Shown piece by piece: positions 46,579 through 54,351 of a DNA stretch of 64,000 bases. How positions within the stretch are numbered: the stretch's first letter is position 1; each line of letters starts with the position of its first letter. This DNA comes from Hahella ganghwensis DSM 17046 (GTDB taxonomy: Bacteria; Pseudomonadota; Gammaproteobacteria; Pseudomonadales; Oleiphilaceae). The stretch spans positions 1-64,000 of the forward strand of contig NZ_AQXX01000108.1 of assembly GCF_000376785.1 (NCBI RefSeq), written 5' to 3'. The notes beneath the pieces were generated by a model that saw only the letters and a program-made list of their open reading frames with translations, had not been told where the DNA came from and ran no database searches. A program made the position numbers and the translations under genes.

Positions 46579-47934
46579 CTAAACAGGAACCTCCACTTTG
46601 ATTAAGGTGCCTGCACCTTTGGAAGAGAATACTGACAATTTCCCACCCAGCAGTTGTGCCCGCGCATGCATGTCGTTAAGGCCCACGCCGGCCGACAGTG
46701 TTTTGCGTTGCGTATCCGTCATATCGAATCCTGAACCATTATCCTGAATCTTGAGAGTCAGTTTACTTTTGCTCTGATTCAGGCGAATCTCTGCTTTGGT
46801 GGCTTTTGAATGTTCGATAATGTTGTCTATGGATTCCTTGGCAATTCGGTAAAGCGCGCTTTCAAGATCTTGCCGTAACCGGGTTAATGAGCCGGTTTCC
46901 TTACAGGAAAACTGGATTTCACTTCTTGTGCCGGCATCATCAGTCAGCGCTTTTAATGCCTCGCCAAGCCCTTTCTCTTCCAGTATCACGGGATGCAGTT
47001 CTCCTGATATCCGGGAAAGATCCTGAATGGTACTGTCCAGCAGTCTGAGGGATTCCGTTGTTTCCTGGTCGGCTTCGGTATTATTGGCGGTTCCGGATTG
47101 GCTGGTATGTACCAGCTTCGAGCGGACAGTATAAAGTGACTGGGCAATGTTCTTCTGCAACTCATAGGCAACTTTGCGACGCTCCTCTTCCTGAGCTTCG
47201 ATGGCTTTGTGGGACAGCATCTGCAACTGCTCGTCAGCCAGTTTGCCTTCGTTCAGGGTCATGCGGGCGCCAATAATTCCGACAATAATAATGGCCAACC
47301 CTGAAGTACCCAAAATCAACTGCAGTGAGGTGGAAATACTCTGGTCCACGGAATCTTGAATCTCGGCAATGGTATCTTCGATGTCGTCCACATAGAGTCC
47401 TGTCCCGATCCACCAGTCCCACCAGTCCAGGTTTTGGGCATAGCCAATCTTATCGACCTCTCGGTTCAGGGACGGCTTCATCCAGACGTAGTGGGAGAAT
47501 CCTCCGCCCAAACGGGCTTTGTTATATAGCTCCTGAATAATCATCACCCCATTGGGGTCTGTCATATTCTCCTGGTTGGCCCCTTCAAGCTGAATGTTGG
47601 GATGAGCCTGTGTCGTATATTTTTCATATCCGAAAAAGTAACCGTTATTACCATAGGCCATATCCCGGATAATTTGCCTGACCTGCTCCTGAGATTCCTT
47701 ATCTTCTCTGTTTTCCGGGGTAGTGATATGTTTGAGTGAGGTAACGGCAATATTCGTGTAGTTCTTGATTTCCTTGCGGCGGAGTTCATAAAACTTGTCG
47801 GAGAAATTGGCAACATTATGGCCGCCCAGTTGGTCCATCTGACGGACGACCAATCCGATCATTAAACTACTGATGACAATGAGTGGTAGCAACGTCAGGA
47901 TGAGGATTTTTATTCGAAAGTTGAGTTTTTTCAT
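46579..47934 (-). CDS. Cache-domain histidine-kinase-like protein lacking the phospho-His
   Basis: 451 residues: TM1 (about 10-28), a periplasmic single Cache domain (NGYFFGYEKYTTQAHPNIQ, WWIGTGLYVDDIED), TM2 (about 200-220), a HisKA_3-type dimerisation helix and a C-terminal HATPase_c domain with intact N box (ESIDNIIEHSKA) and G boxes (IQDNGSGFDM, SAGVGLNDMHARAQLLGGKL). In this NarL/DesK-type class the phospho-acceptor lies in ERRxxAxELHD; here the sequence is EERRKVAYELQKNIAQSL, so Gln (cag) stands where His is expected. No response regulator is adjacent. It may be a signalling pseudokinase. Cache ligands are often carboxylates or amino acids. Confidence 0.88.
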   Translation of the reverse strand: MKKLNFRIKILILTLLPLIVISSLMIGLVVRQMDQLGGHNVANFSDKFYELRRKEIKNYTNIAVTSLKHITTPENREDKESQEQVRQIIRDMAYGNNGYFFGYEKYTTQAHPNIQLEGANQENMTDPNGVMIIQELYNKARLGGGFSHYVWMKPSLNREVDKIGYAQNLDWWDWWIGTGLYVDDIEDTIAEIQDSVDQSISTSLQLILGTSGLAIIIVGIIGARMTLNEGKLADEQLQMLSHKAIEAQEEERRKVAYELQKNIAQSLYTVRSKLVHTSQSGTANNTEADQETTESLRLLDSTIQDLSRISGELHPVILEEKGLGEALKALTDDAGTRSEIQFSCKETGSLTRLRQDLESALYRIAKESIDNIIEHSKATKAEIRLNQSKSKLTLKIQDNGSGFDMTDTQRKTLSAGVGLNDMHARAQLLGGKLSVFSSKGAGTLIKVEVPV

Positions 47935-48117
47935 TGTTGAGCCCCGTATTTTTGGGTAAAGGAATCCTGTGGCATGCTCTCAACAGAGCAGGCCTGCCAA
48001 GAGAAACCATTGGGTTCGTTGTGATTATTCGTCAGGTATTGGGGAGTTGAGTCGTATCGGAGAAACTGCGGGGCTGTTTTCAGCCCACGCAGGGTAGCCT
48101 GTTAATGGATCTGCTGC

Positions 48118-48864
48118 TTATTCTGAGTAGGTTTTTATGATGCTGTCGTAAGTTCCGTCTGACATCATCTCCTGTAATACACCATCAAACCTGTCACGTA
48201 AGTCTGCAAGGTTATTGGCTTTGGAAAAGGCAATGTAACTGGGAACGCTTTGAACCTCCTGATCCAGAACCTTGAACTGGCCTCCCAGCCCCAGCTGTTT
48301 AAACATTGCCAGAGCTGTGTACTTGTTACTGATCAGAATGTCGATCCGGCCGGACTGGAATTTCTTCACACTCTGTTCAAGATTAGTGGCCTCGGACAGT
48401 TTTTTGAATGTGCCGTTTTTACGTGCCTCATCAAAAGCGCTTCCGTAGCTGATATCCCGGACAATGCCAATTCGGTATTCTGCCAGTGAAGTAAGGTCTC
48501 CATTAAACTGGATGGGGCTGTCCTTGGCGACAAAAAGAACAACCTCCTGCGGCATTAGCACGGTCTTTGAGTAATCCAGGAATTGTTCTCTTTCCGGATT
48601 CTTATAGGCGGTGAAAATGGCATCAGCCTGTCCCTCTTTGACCATGGCCAGTGAACGGGGCCAGGCATTGAGACGAATCTGGGTATCCATTTTCAGGCGT
48701 TTGAATGCTTCATTGACGATATCAACGACCATTCCTTTAATCTGGCTTCCCTCTTGGAACTGGTAGGGCGGGTATTGAAGGGTGACCAGTTTTACCTCAT
48801 CAGCAAAAACTGGTGAATGCCAGGCCAGAAAAAGCAACATGACAAAGCTGGGTACAAGTTTCAT
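48118..48864 (-). CDS. Periplasmic solute-binding protein, family 3 (paralogue A)
   Basis: 248 residues with a signal peptide (KLVPSFVMLLFLAWHSPVFA). SBP_bac_3 fold: VTLQYPPYQFQEGSQIKGMVVDIVNEAF, the LNAWPRSLAMVKEGQADAIF ligand block, and an IGIVRDISYGSAFDEARK second lobe. It shares this pattern closely with the protein at 49552 (HPWSRSLDLVRKGNADAIF), so the two are duplicates. No ABC permease or ATPase is near; it lies 183 bases from the cache kinase start and on the same strand. It could present a ligand to that sensor or to a distant transporter. Confidence 0.88.
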   Translation of the reverse strand: MKLVPSFVMLLFLAWHSPVFADEVKLVTLQYPPYQFQEGSQIKGMVVDIVNEAFKRLKMDTQIRLNAWPRSLAMVKEGQADAIFTAYKNPEREQFLDYSKTVLMPQEVVLFVAKDSPIQFNGDLTSLAEYRIGIVRDISYGSAFDEARKNGTFKKLSEATNLEQSVKKFQSGRIDILISNKYTALAMFKQLGLGGQFKVLDQEVQSVPSYIAFSKANNLADLRDRFDGVLQEMMSDGTYDSIIKTYSE

Positions 48865-48964
48865 AGGCTATCTCCCGATGTAATTGCACATTATTGGTTG
48901 TCGTCCCTAGTTTCAGGCTGAGAGGATGATCCTGTCAGACAGGATACATCGCTATCTATCTAGG

Positions 48965-49261
48965 TTAGTCTGGATCCTTTATTAATCGAGCAAATGGCAA
49001 CCAGTTCCTTAGTTTTCTGAGGAATTCAGGAAGTACACAGAGCAAAGTCTTCGTATTTGAAACAGATATCAGAATGCTGAAGATAAAAAATACAAGAAAA
49101 CCGGCAAACCAGGGATCTGTGGTCGCAGCATTCAGGGCGTGAGTTTTGGCATACTGGCACAGAGTATAAAGGCTCGATAAAGCCAGAAAGCCTGAAAGTA
49201 TTGCCATCAAAGCGACCAATAAGCAATCTGATAAAGAAGCGACTTTTGTGGAAGTAATCAT
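48965..49261 (-). CDS. Small membrane protein, two helices
   Basis: 98 residues with two predicted membrane helices (LLVALMAILSGFLALSSLYTL and PWFAGFLVFFIFSILISVS) and a basic C-terminal tail (EFLRKLRNWLPFARLIKDPD). I recognise no family. It lies between two paralogous solute-binding protein genes on the same strand. Upstream sequence is AT-rich with a weak ribosome site, so translation is likely but not certain. Confidence 0.5.
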   Translation of the reverse strand: MITSTKVASLSDCLLVALMAILSGFLALSSLYTLCQYAKTHALNAATTDPWFAGFLVFFIFSILISVSNTKTLLCVLPEFLRKLRNWLPFARLIKDPD

Positions 49262-49551
49262 TATGAATATTTATCTATAGTAATAAGAATATATGTTTGA
49301 TTCAGATTTAATATTCCATGGCGTATTAGTAAGTCACTAAATACAAATTTTCTGAGATATTACTTCTCTGTGCTTATGGCGAATAGTGGCATCAAGGTCA
49401 AATAATATATCGGAGAATTCATCTTCTGGTGTTTATAATTATTGTGGTATGTGATCTTAGGTGTAAAGACGATTAAATTTATTGTCTTGAATAAAAATAA
49501 TTGATTAATTTGAATACAGGTATGGAAAAGGAGGGAATGGAGTTAAGGTTT
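49262..49551. other. AT-rich gene-free stretch
   Basis: 290 bases, strongly AT-rich, between the small membrane protein and binding protein B. No gene, repeat or terminator was recognised. Confidence 0.5.
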
Positions 49552-50313
49552 TTACATGTTATAACGTTTCAGGATTTCTTCGTATTCTCCATTGTTTTTT
49601 AACTTGATCAGTTCACGGTCAAAGTCATCTCGTAGACGGGTTAATCCCTGTTTCTTTGAAAATCCTATAAAGCTGGGAATGCTCTCAACCTCGGTGGGCA
49701 ACCTGGTAATGTGGTCGGTCATCCCCGCTGTTTGCAGTTTCCAGTCAGCAACCCATTTGCTGCTGATGAACAAGTCGATACGACCCAACAACAGTTTTTG
49801 AAAATTCTGTTCAAGTTTTTGAACGGGCTGGATATTGAGAGACTCACGCAATTGGTCGAATCGAACCCCATAGCTGATGGTTGAGACCACTCCAATCTGT
49901 TTGTCTCTCAGGGTGGAGAGGTCGCCGCTGAAAGTGATAGTACTGCCTTTTTTGGCGTAAAGAGACACAGTCTGCTGAATCAACACTTCATTTGAGTAGT
50001 CCAGGAATGTTTCTCGTTCCGGGGTTCTGTAGGCGGTAAATATGGCATCTGCATTACCCTTCCTGACCAGATCCAGAGATCTGCTCCAGGGGTGGATATT
50101 GATTTCTACCTGGTGTCCCAGGGAGGCCATGATTTTCCTGACAATGTCGACAGCGATTCCGGTTGGTTTTCCATTGTCCCCTGTATACTCCAGTGGTGGA
50201 AATTCCAATGATACGAATACATATTCCGATGCGTTGGTTCCGGCAGGAAACAGCAGTGTCAGTGACACTAAATATGAATACAGCAGTTTCTTCATATTAA
50301 TAATATTCTTCAT
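49552..50313 (-). CDS. Periplasmic solute-binding protein, family 3 (paralogue B)
   Basis: 253 residues. ATG 50313 has a TGAGGG ribosome site about 10 bases upstream, whereas the later ATG 50295 has none, so I keep the longer form. Signal peptide KKLLYSYLVSLTLLFPAGTNA, then VSLEFPPLEYTGDNGKPTGIA, INIHPWSRSLDLVRKGNADA and IGVVSTISYGVRFDQLRES. It is a duplicate of paralogue A at 48118. The seven-copy hexamer tract begins 22 bases upstream of the start, in the leader or promoter, which may vary its expression. No ABC partner genes. Confidence 0.88.
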   Translation of the reverse strand: MKNIINMKKLLYSYLVSLTLLFPAGTNASEYVFVSLEFPPLEYTGDNGKPTGIAVDIVRKIMASLGHQVEINIHPWSRSLDLVRKGNADAIFTAYRTPERETFLDYSNEVLIQQTVSLYAKKGSTITFSGDLSTLRDKQIGVVSTISYGVRFDQLRESLNIQPVQKLEQNFQKLLLGRIDLFISSKWVADWKLQTAGMTDHITRLPTEVESIPSFIGFSKKQGLTRLRDDFDRELIKLKNNGEYEEILKRYNM

Positions 50314-50335
50314 ACAAATTTACCCTCACTGCATG

Positions 50336-50377
50336 ATGGCTATGGCTATGGCTATGGCTATGGCTATGGCTATGGCT
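50336..50377. repeat. Perfect hexanucleotide repeat, ATGGCT x7
   Basis: Seven uninterrupted copies of ATGGCT (AGCCAT on the minus strand), 42 bases. It lies immediately 5' of the ribosome-site region of the solute-binding protein gene that starts at 50313 on the minus strand. Tracts of this kind change length by slipped-strand mispairing. A change of 6 would keep the reading frame in a coding context but shifts promoter or leader spacing here. Confidence 0.95.
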
Positions 50378-50389
50378 AGGGTCTGTTAA

Positions 50390-50808
50390 CGTTACAGATG
50401 ATGCTCACGTAGAACCTGAAAACGGCCCAATCGCGGCGCGAGAAGTGAAGTTTCGTCATTCTAAATGAACGCCGAGCGACATGGAGTGACCGTTTTTCAT
50501 GCTTTATACCCACTAAAGGGGCACCAGCCCGCAGGACTTGGTCTCATTTTACTCCCTGCAGAACTATCGATCGTTTATGAAGTATGCGTACATCGCGGTC
50601 TCTCCGTTTTACAGAGAACAAAATGAAGCTCCAGCATGAACGTCATCCGCAACGCCAACAAATTCTAAAGTGCCTGAGACAAACTTTCTAAATTTCCATT
50701 TGCTAGAATGACTGGCTCTCAATCTGTTGAAGTTAATCAAAATGCTGGCCACTGCGTTAGTAAATTCAGCCACAGGCGCTTACCTGATTAAGATTAGGAG
50801 AGAGTCAT
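50390..50808. other. Gene-poor patch, possible relic DNA
   Basis: About 420 bases without a supported gene, starting right after the hexamer tract with GGGTCTGTTAAC, which resembles the outer end of some insertion sequences. Its composition differs from the AT-rich flanks. I cannot identify an element or a second end. Confidence 0.35.
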
Positions 50809-50859
50809 ATGAATAACAAATGTATGCCGGTTTCTGACACTCTGTTGATGTTATATTGA
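50809..50859 (+). CDS. 16-codon ORF with a strong ribosome site (possible truncated gene start)
   Basis: ATG 50809 is preceded by TTAGGAGAGAG and encodes MNNKCMPVSDTLLMLY before TGA at 50857-50859. The good initiation signals on so short a frame suggest the surviving 5' end of a gene cut off by rearrangement. Its last bases overlap the 3' end of the minus-strand LysR gene. Confidence 0.3.
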   Translation: MNNKCMPVSDTLLMLY

Positions 50860-51738
50860 ATGATTGATCTCAAGAGCCAGCTCCGTGATGGCCTGGAGTA
50901 AATGAGCGTCCGGCGTTTGCATATAACTGACCGTAAAGCTCATTTCCGGTAGCTCGCCGCCGGCCACGTCAATGAGTTCCAGTTCCTGGTTGTCCAGTTC
51001 CCGGCCGATGACTCTCGAGGGGATAACGCCAATTCCCACTCCCTCGGCACAAAGCCTTACCATGGCAGCAAGAGACGTGTTTCCGTAGATTTTGACGTTC
51101 TGAAGTTTCGCCGCTGAGAATACATCCCGGATGGCCATGTGTGGGAGCGTGTTTTTGGGGTAGGTGATTACGGGATAATGAGCGAGTTCTTTTAGGGTAT
51201 GGCGCTTTTCATGCAACTGGAGTTTAGGGCTGGCTACCCAGTTCAATGGATAGCTGGCAAGATCAAAATTACAGACATTGGGTTCCTGTATGGGACCGAG
51301 CAAAAAGACAATATCGAGCGCTCCTTTCAGTAGATTTTCGCGAAGATTACGGGATACATCCACTTCAATATCCAGGGTAATCATCGGGTAAGTGCTGCGA
51401 ATTGCCTCCACGAGCTTGATCAGGCTGGTATGAACAATGGTTTCTGATACCCCCATCCGGACATTGCCACTGTAGGCCTGGTGTGACTCTGCGATATCCA
51501 GAATTTCAGACCGTAGTCTCAGCATTTGTTCGGCGTACGGAATCAGTTCCCGGCCTTTCGTCGTGAGAATTACCCGCCGAGAGTCCCGTTCAAACAATTT
51601 GACGCCCAACTCATTTTCCAAAGCTGCAATGCGCTGGGAAATTCCCGGCTGAGTAGTGTGAAGCCTTTGCGCAGCAAGTCTGAATCCTCCCAATTGAGCA
51701 ACCCAGATAAAGGTTTCGAGATTTTTCAGGTCAATCAT
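50851..51738 (-). CDS. LysR-family regulator, module 2
   Basis: 295 residues: HTH (GFRLAAQRLHTTQPGISQRIAALENELG, residues 18-45), then the effector domain (GVSETIVHTSLIKLVEAIRSTYP, YPLNWVASPKLQLHE, GVGIGVIPSRVIG). It is divergent from the DUF1445-TRAP operon across a 124-base region containing two TCACTGA repeats exactly 20 bases apart, so it most likely regulates that operon. It is paralogous to the LysR of module 1 (45704), sharing conserved blocks outside the HTH. Confidence 0.93.
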   Translation of the reverse strand: MIDLKNLETFIWVAQLGGFRLAAQRLHTTQPGISQRIAALENELGVKLFERDSRRVILTTKGRELIPYAEQMLRLRSEILDIAESHQAYSGNVRMGVSETIVHTSLIKLVEAIRSTYPMITLDIEVDVSRNLRENLLKGALDIVFLLGPIQEPNVCNFDLASYPLNWVASPKLQLHEKRHTLKELAHYPVITYPKNTLPHMAIRDVFSAAKLQNVKIYGNTSLAAMVRLCAEGVGIGVIPSRVIGRELDNQELELIDVAGGELPEMSFTVSYMQTPDAHLLQAITELALEINHSI

Positions 51739-51756
51739 TCTTTAGGCTCCAGTTTG

Positions 51757-51783
51757 TCACTGATAATAAAATGTGATCACTGA
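51757..51783. promoter_or_regulatory. Candidate LysR operator repeats
   Basis: TCACTGA occurs at 51757-51763 and 51777-51783, spaced exactly 20 bases (two helical turns), with GTGATCAC palindromic at 51773-51780. It lies between the LysR gene and the operon it diverges from. Confidence 0.5.
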
Positions 51784-51862
51784 GTATCATTATATATAAT
51801 TTGTTTTTATTGATTATGCCGTAGTTTAATTCTTAATCATATTGATTGTTGGAGAATTGAAC

Positions 51863-52654
51863 GTGGTGATCAGTATCAATACTTCTGATGGCGGATTTCG
51901 GGATGCGATCAGAACCGGTAGCTATACCGGCCAGACCTCAGGAATGGCGCCCGGCTTTGTGCAGGCCAACCTGGCAATTTTTCCCAAGGATTGGGCTGAG
52001 GACTTTCTTCGATTCTGTCTATATAACCCCAAACCCTGCCCCTTATTGGGGGTGACAGAGCCGGGTAGTTCCAGGCTGCCGATGGTCGGAGCGGAGATTG
52101 ATCTTTGCACAGATCTGCCTCTTTATCGTGTCTGGCATGATGGTCAATGTATTGAAGAGCTCAGCGATATTCGTCACCTGTGGCGGGATGATCTGGTCGG
52201 ATTTGCCATAGGATGCTCTTTCTCTTTTGAGCAGGCGTTGCAGGAGGCGGGAATCCGTCTGCGGCATATTGATCAGGGGCGGAATGTTTCCATGTATCGG
52301 ACCAATATACCCTGCCTCACCGCGGGGCGTTTCAGAGGCCCGCTGGTCGTGTCTATGCGTCCCATGAAAGCGTCTGATGCCATCCGGGCCATTCAGGTCT
52401 GCTCACGGTTTCCCAATGTGCATGGAGCCCCGGTTCACATCGGCAATCCTGCCCAGATTGGGATTACGGATATATCCAAACCCGATTATGGCGAACCCAC
52501 TGAAATACTTGAGGACGAAATTCCTCTTTTCTGGGGGTGTGGTGTCACTCCACAGGCTATTATTTCAGAAGTGAAGCCTCCTTTTTGCATCACACATTCG
52601 CCGGGTTCAATGCTGATTACCGAATTATTGAATGGAGCGCTGGCAGTACTTTGA
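51863..52654 (+). CDS. DUF1445 / UPF0317 protein, D-glutamate cyclase-like
   Basis: 263 residues from GTG 51863 (GGAG site at 51850-51853); TTG 51842 or GTG 51866 are alternatives. DUF1445 blocks are clear: [78 protein letters not shown] and [10 protein letters not shown]. The family was long annotated as putative hydro-lyase; the homologous C-terminal domain of mammalian DGLUCY converts D-glutamate to 5-oxo-D-proline. First gene of the operon with TRAP module 2, so it probably acts on the imported acid or feeds the 5-oxoprolinase 10 kb away (inference). Confidence 0.9.
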   Translation: MVISINTSDGGFRDAIRTGSYTGQTSGMAPGFVQANLAIFPKDWAEDFLRFCLYNPKPCPLLGVTEPGSSRLPMVGAEIDLCTDLPLYRVWHDGQCIEELSDIRHLWRDDLVGFAIGCSFSFEQALQEAGIRLRHIDQGRNVSMYRTNIPCLTAGRFRGPLVVSMRPMKASDAIRAIQVCSRFPNVHGAPVHIGNPAQIGITDISKPDYGEPTEILEDEIPLFWGCGVTPQAIISEVKPPFCITHSPGSMLITELLNGALAVL

Positions 52655-52695
52655 AACCTGCAGTGCTATAAAAATAATCACCAGAGGACAATGCG

Positions 52696-53745
52696 ATGAA
52701 AAGCCTGATTCAAACAATAATAGCCTTGGTTTTCACCTGTTTTACCGGGGTGGCCAGTGCACAGGAATTGCCGAAAACCCATCTGACAGTCGTCGGAACC
52801 TGGAGCAACCTGTCTCAATACAAAAACTTTGAGCAGCCTTTTTGGGAACAGGAAGTGACGGAAAAATCCGGCGGAGCCATTACCGCTGAGATCAAAGGTT
52901 TTAATGAAATGGGGTTGAAGGGGGGCGAAATCGGCCGCCTGATGAAGCAGGGCGTACTGGACTTCGGATCCACTGTGCTGGGATATCTGGCCAGCGACAA
53001 TCCAAGGAATGAAGCTATTGACCTGGCCGGGCTCAGTCCGGATATCGCGACAGCCCGACGAGTTTCCAACGCTTACAGGCCCGTTTTGGCGAAGCTCTAC
53101 AAAGACAAGTACAACGTCAAACTCCTTGGCATATGGCCCTATTCAGCTCAGGTACTTTACTGCAAGAGTCCCATCAGCGGCTTGACAGATCTCGAGGGAA
53201 AAAAGGTCCGGACAGCTAACCGGACTTTGGCGGAGTTTGTTGAAGCTTTTGGTGGTGTAGGGGTGACACTGTCTTTTGGTGAAGTGGTGCAGGCCATGCA
53301 GACCGGTGTGGTGGATTGTGCCATTACCGGAGCGCTTTCTGGTTACTCATCCAAATGGTATGAGGTCAGCCATTATCTTTACGCTTTGCCTGTTGGTTGG
53401 AGTCAGGTGGTTCACGGCGTGAGCTATGATGCCTGGAATGATCTTGATGATCGGGTGAAAGCTTTCCTGGAACAGGAAATCGCCTCCCTAGAAGACCGCA
53501 TCTGGAGTGAAGCCGGGAAGGAAAGTGAACAGGGAATCGCCTGCAATACCGGTGAAGGACGTTGCGACTATGGCCAGTCGGCGGATATGACGTTGGTGGA
53601 GGTATCCAGAGATGACAAGGTTGAGCTGGCGAGGGTTCTGGATGAGGTTGTACTGAAGAAGTGGGCTGAACGCTGTGGCGAAGCCTGTGCTGCAGAGTTC
53701 AACGACACCGTTGGCAAAGTGATTTCAGCCAGAATCAGGAGATAA
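52696..53745 (+). CDS. TRAP transporter solute-binding protein (DctP family), module 2
   Basis: 349 residues with signal peptide (SLIQTIIALVFTCFTGVASA). DctP fold: WEQEVTEKSGGAITAEIKGF, LMKQGVLDFGSTVLGYLAS, and the carboxylate-binding LEGKKVRTANRTLAEFVEAF block. It has a run of cysteines in the C-terminal part (IACNTGEGRCDYG, ERCGEACAAEF) that module 1 lacks and that could form disulfides. It lies 41 bases after the DUF1445 gene and 3 before dctQ, in one operon. Only distantly similar to the module 1 receptor, so ligands may differ. Confidence 0.93.
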   Translation: MKSLIQTIIALVFTCFTGVASAQELPKTHLTVVGTWSNLSQYKNFEQPFWEQEVTEKSGGAITAEIKGFNEMGLKGGEIGRLMKQGVLDFGSTVLGYLASDNPRNEAIDLAGLSPDIATARRVSNAYRPVLAKLYKDKYNVKLLGIWPYSAQVLYCKSPISGLTDLEGKKVRTANRTLAEFVEAFGGVGVTLSFGEVVQAMQTGVVDCAITGALSGYSSKWYEVSHYLYALPVGWSQVVHGVSYDAWNDLDDRVKAFLEQEIASLEDRIWSEAGKESEQGIACNTGEGRCDYGQSADMTLVEVSRDDKVELARVLDEVVLKKWAERCGEACAAEFNDTVGKVISARIRR

Positions 53746-53748
53746 CCG

Positions 53749-54351
53749 ATGGAGAGACTCTACTGTATGGCAGTAAAGTTGAGTCGGATCTCGGCATGGG
53801 TAGGTGGTGGATTGCTATTGCTGTCCGCGGCCATTACCACTGTGGATGTGATTTTACGCAAACTGTTCAATATCTCGATGGGTGGCAGCGATGAAATTGC
53901 CGGGTATATCCTGGCAATAACCACCAGTTGGGGGCTTTCATTTGCCCTGTTGAGCCGGGCCAATATCCGTATAGATGCGCTGTACGCGCGTCTTCCGGGC
54001 AAACTTACCATATGGCTGGATATGCTTGGGCTGATCCTGGTGGGGGCGTTTATGTCCTTTGTCACCTGGTTTGCTATCGGGGTCTGGTTTGAGTCGGTTT
54101 CGGTAGGAGCCACTGCCAATACTCCTCTGCAGACACCACTCATGATTCCTCAGGGACTCTGGGCGGCAGGATTTATCATTTTCATGTGTGTTCTGTTGAT
54201 TCTCCTGACGAGAGTCCTTGTGCTGCTGTGGCGGGGCGATCACAAAGAGGTGAGTGCGATAGCGGGGATAAGAACCGTGGAAGAAGAAGTTCATGACGAG
54301 GTAGCCAGTGTGATCGATCATATTAAAGAGGAGAGGCGCCATGCTTGTTAA
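53749..54351 (+). CDS. TRAP transporter small permease (DctQ), module 2
   Basis: 200 residues, four membrane helices (WVGGGLLLLSAAITTVDVIL, GYILAITTSWGLSFALL, MLGLILVGAFMSFVTWFAI, GLWAAGFIIFMCVLLILL) and a charged C-terminal tail (EEEVHDEVASVIDHIKEERR). The SRANIRIDALYARLP motif after TM2 is the DctQ signature. It starts 3 bases after the dctP stop and overlaps dctM by 11 bases, so the complex is translated as a coupled set. Confidence 0.92.
   Translation: MERLYCMAVKLSRISAWVGGGLLLLSAAITTVDVILRKLFNISMGGSDEIAGYILAITTSWGLSFALLSRANIRIDALYARLPGKLTIWLDMLGLILVGAFMSFVTWFAIGVWFESVSVGATANTPLQTPLMIPQGLWAAGFIIFMCVLLILLTRVLVLLWRGDHKEVSAIAGIRTVEEEVHDEVASVIDHIKEERRHAC

Noticed and set aside
50336-50377. 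CRISPR-like array
   Set aside because: The hexamer copies are contiguous with no spacers, so this is a simple tandem repeat. No CRISPR array or cas gene was seen in the window.
50042-50389. Plus-strand frame with a Met-Ala repeat tail
   Set aside because: It is antisense to the binding protein and reads through the hexamer tract, which creates the Met-Ala repeats; it has no other support.
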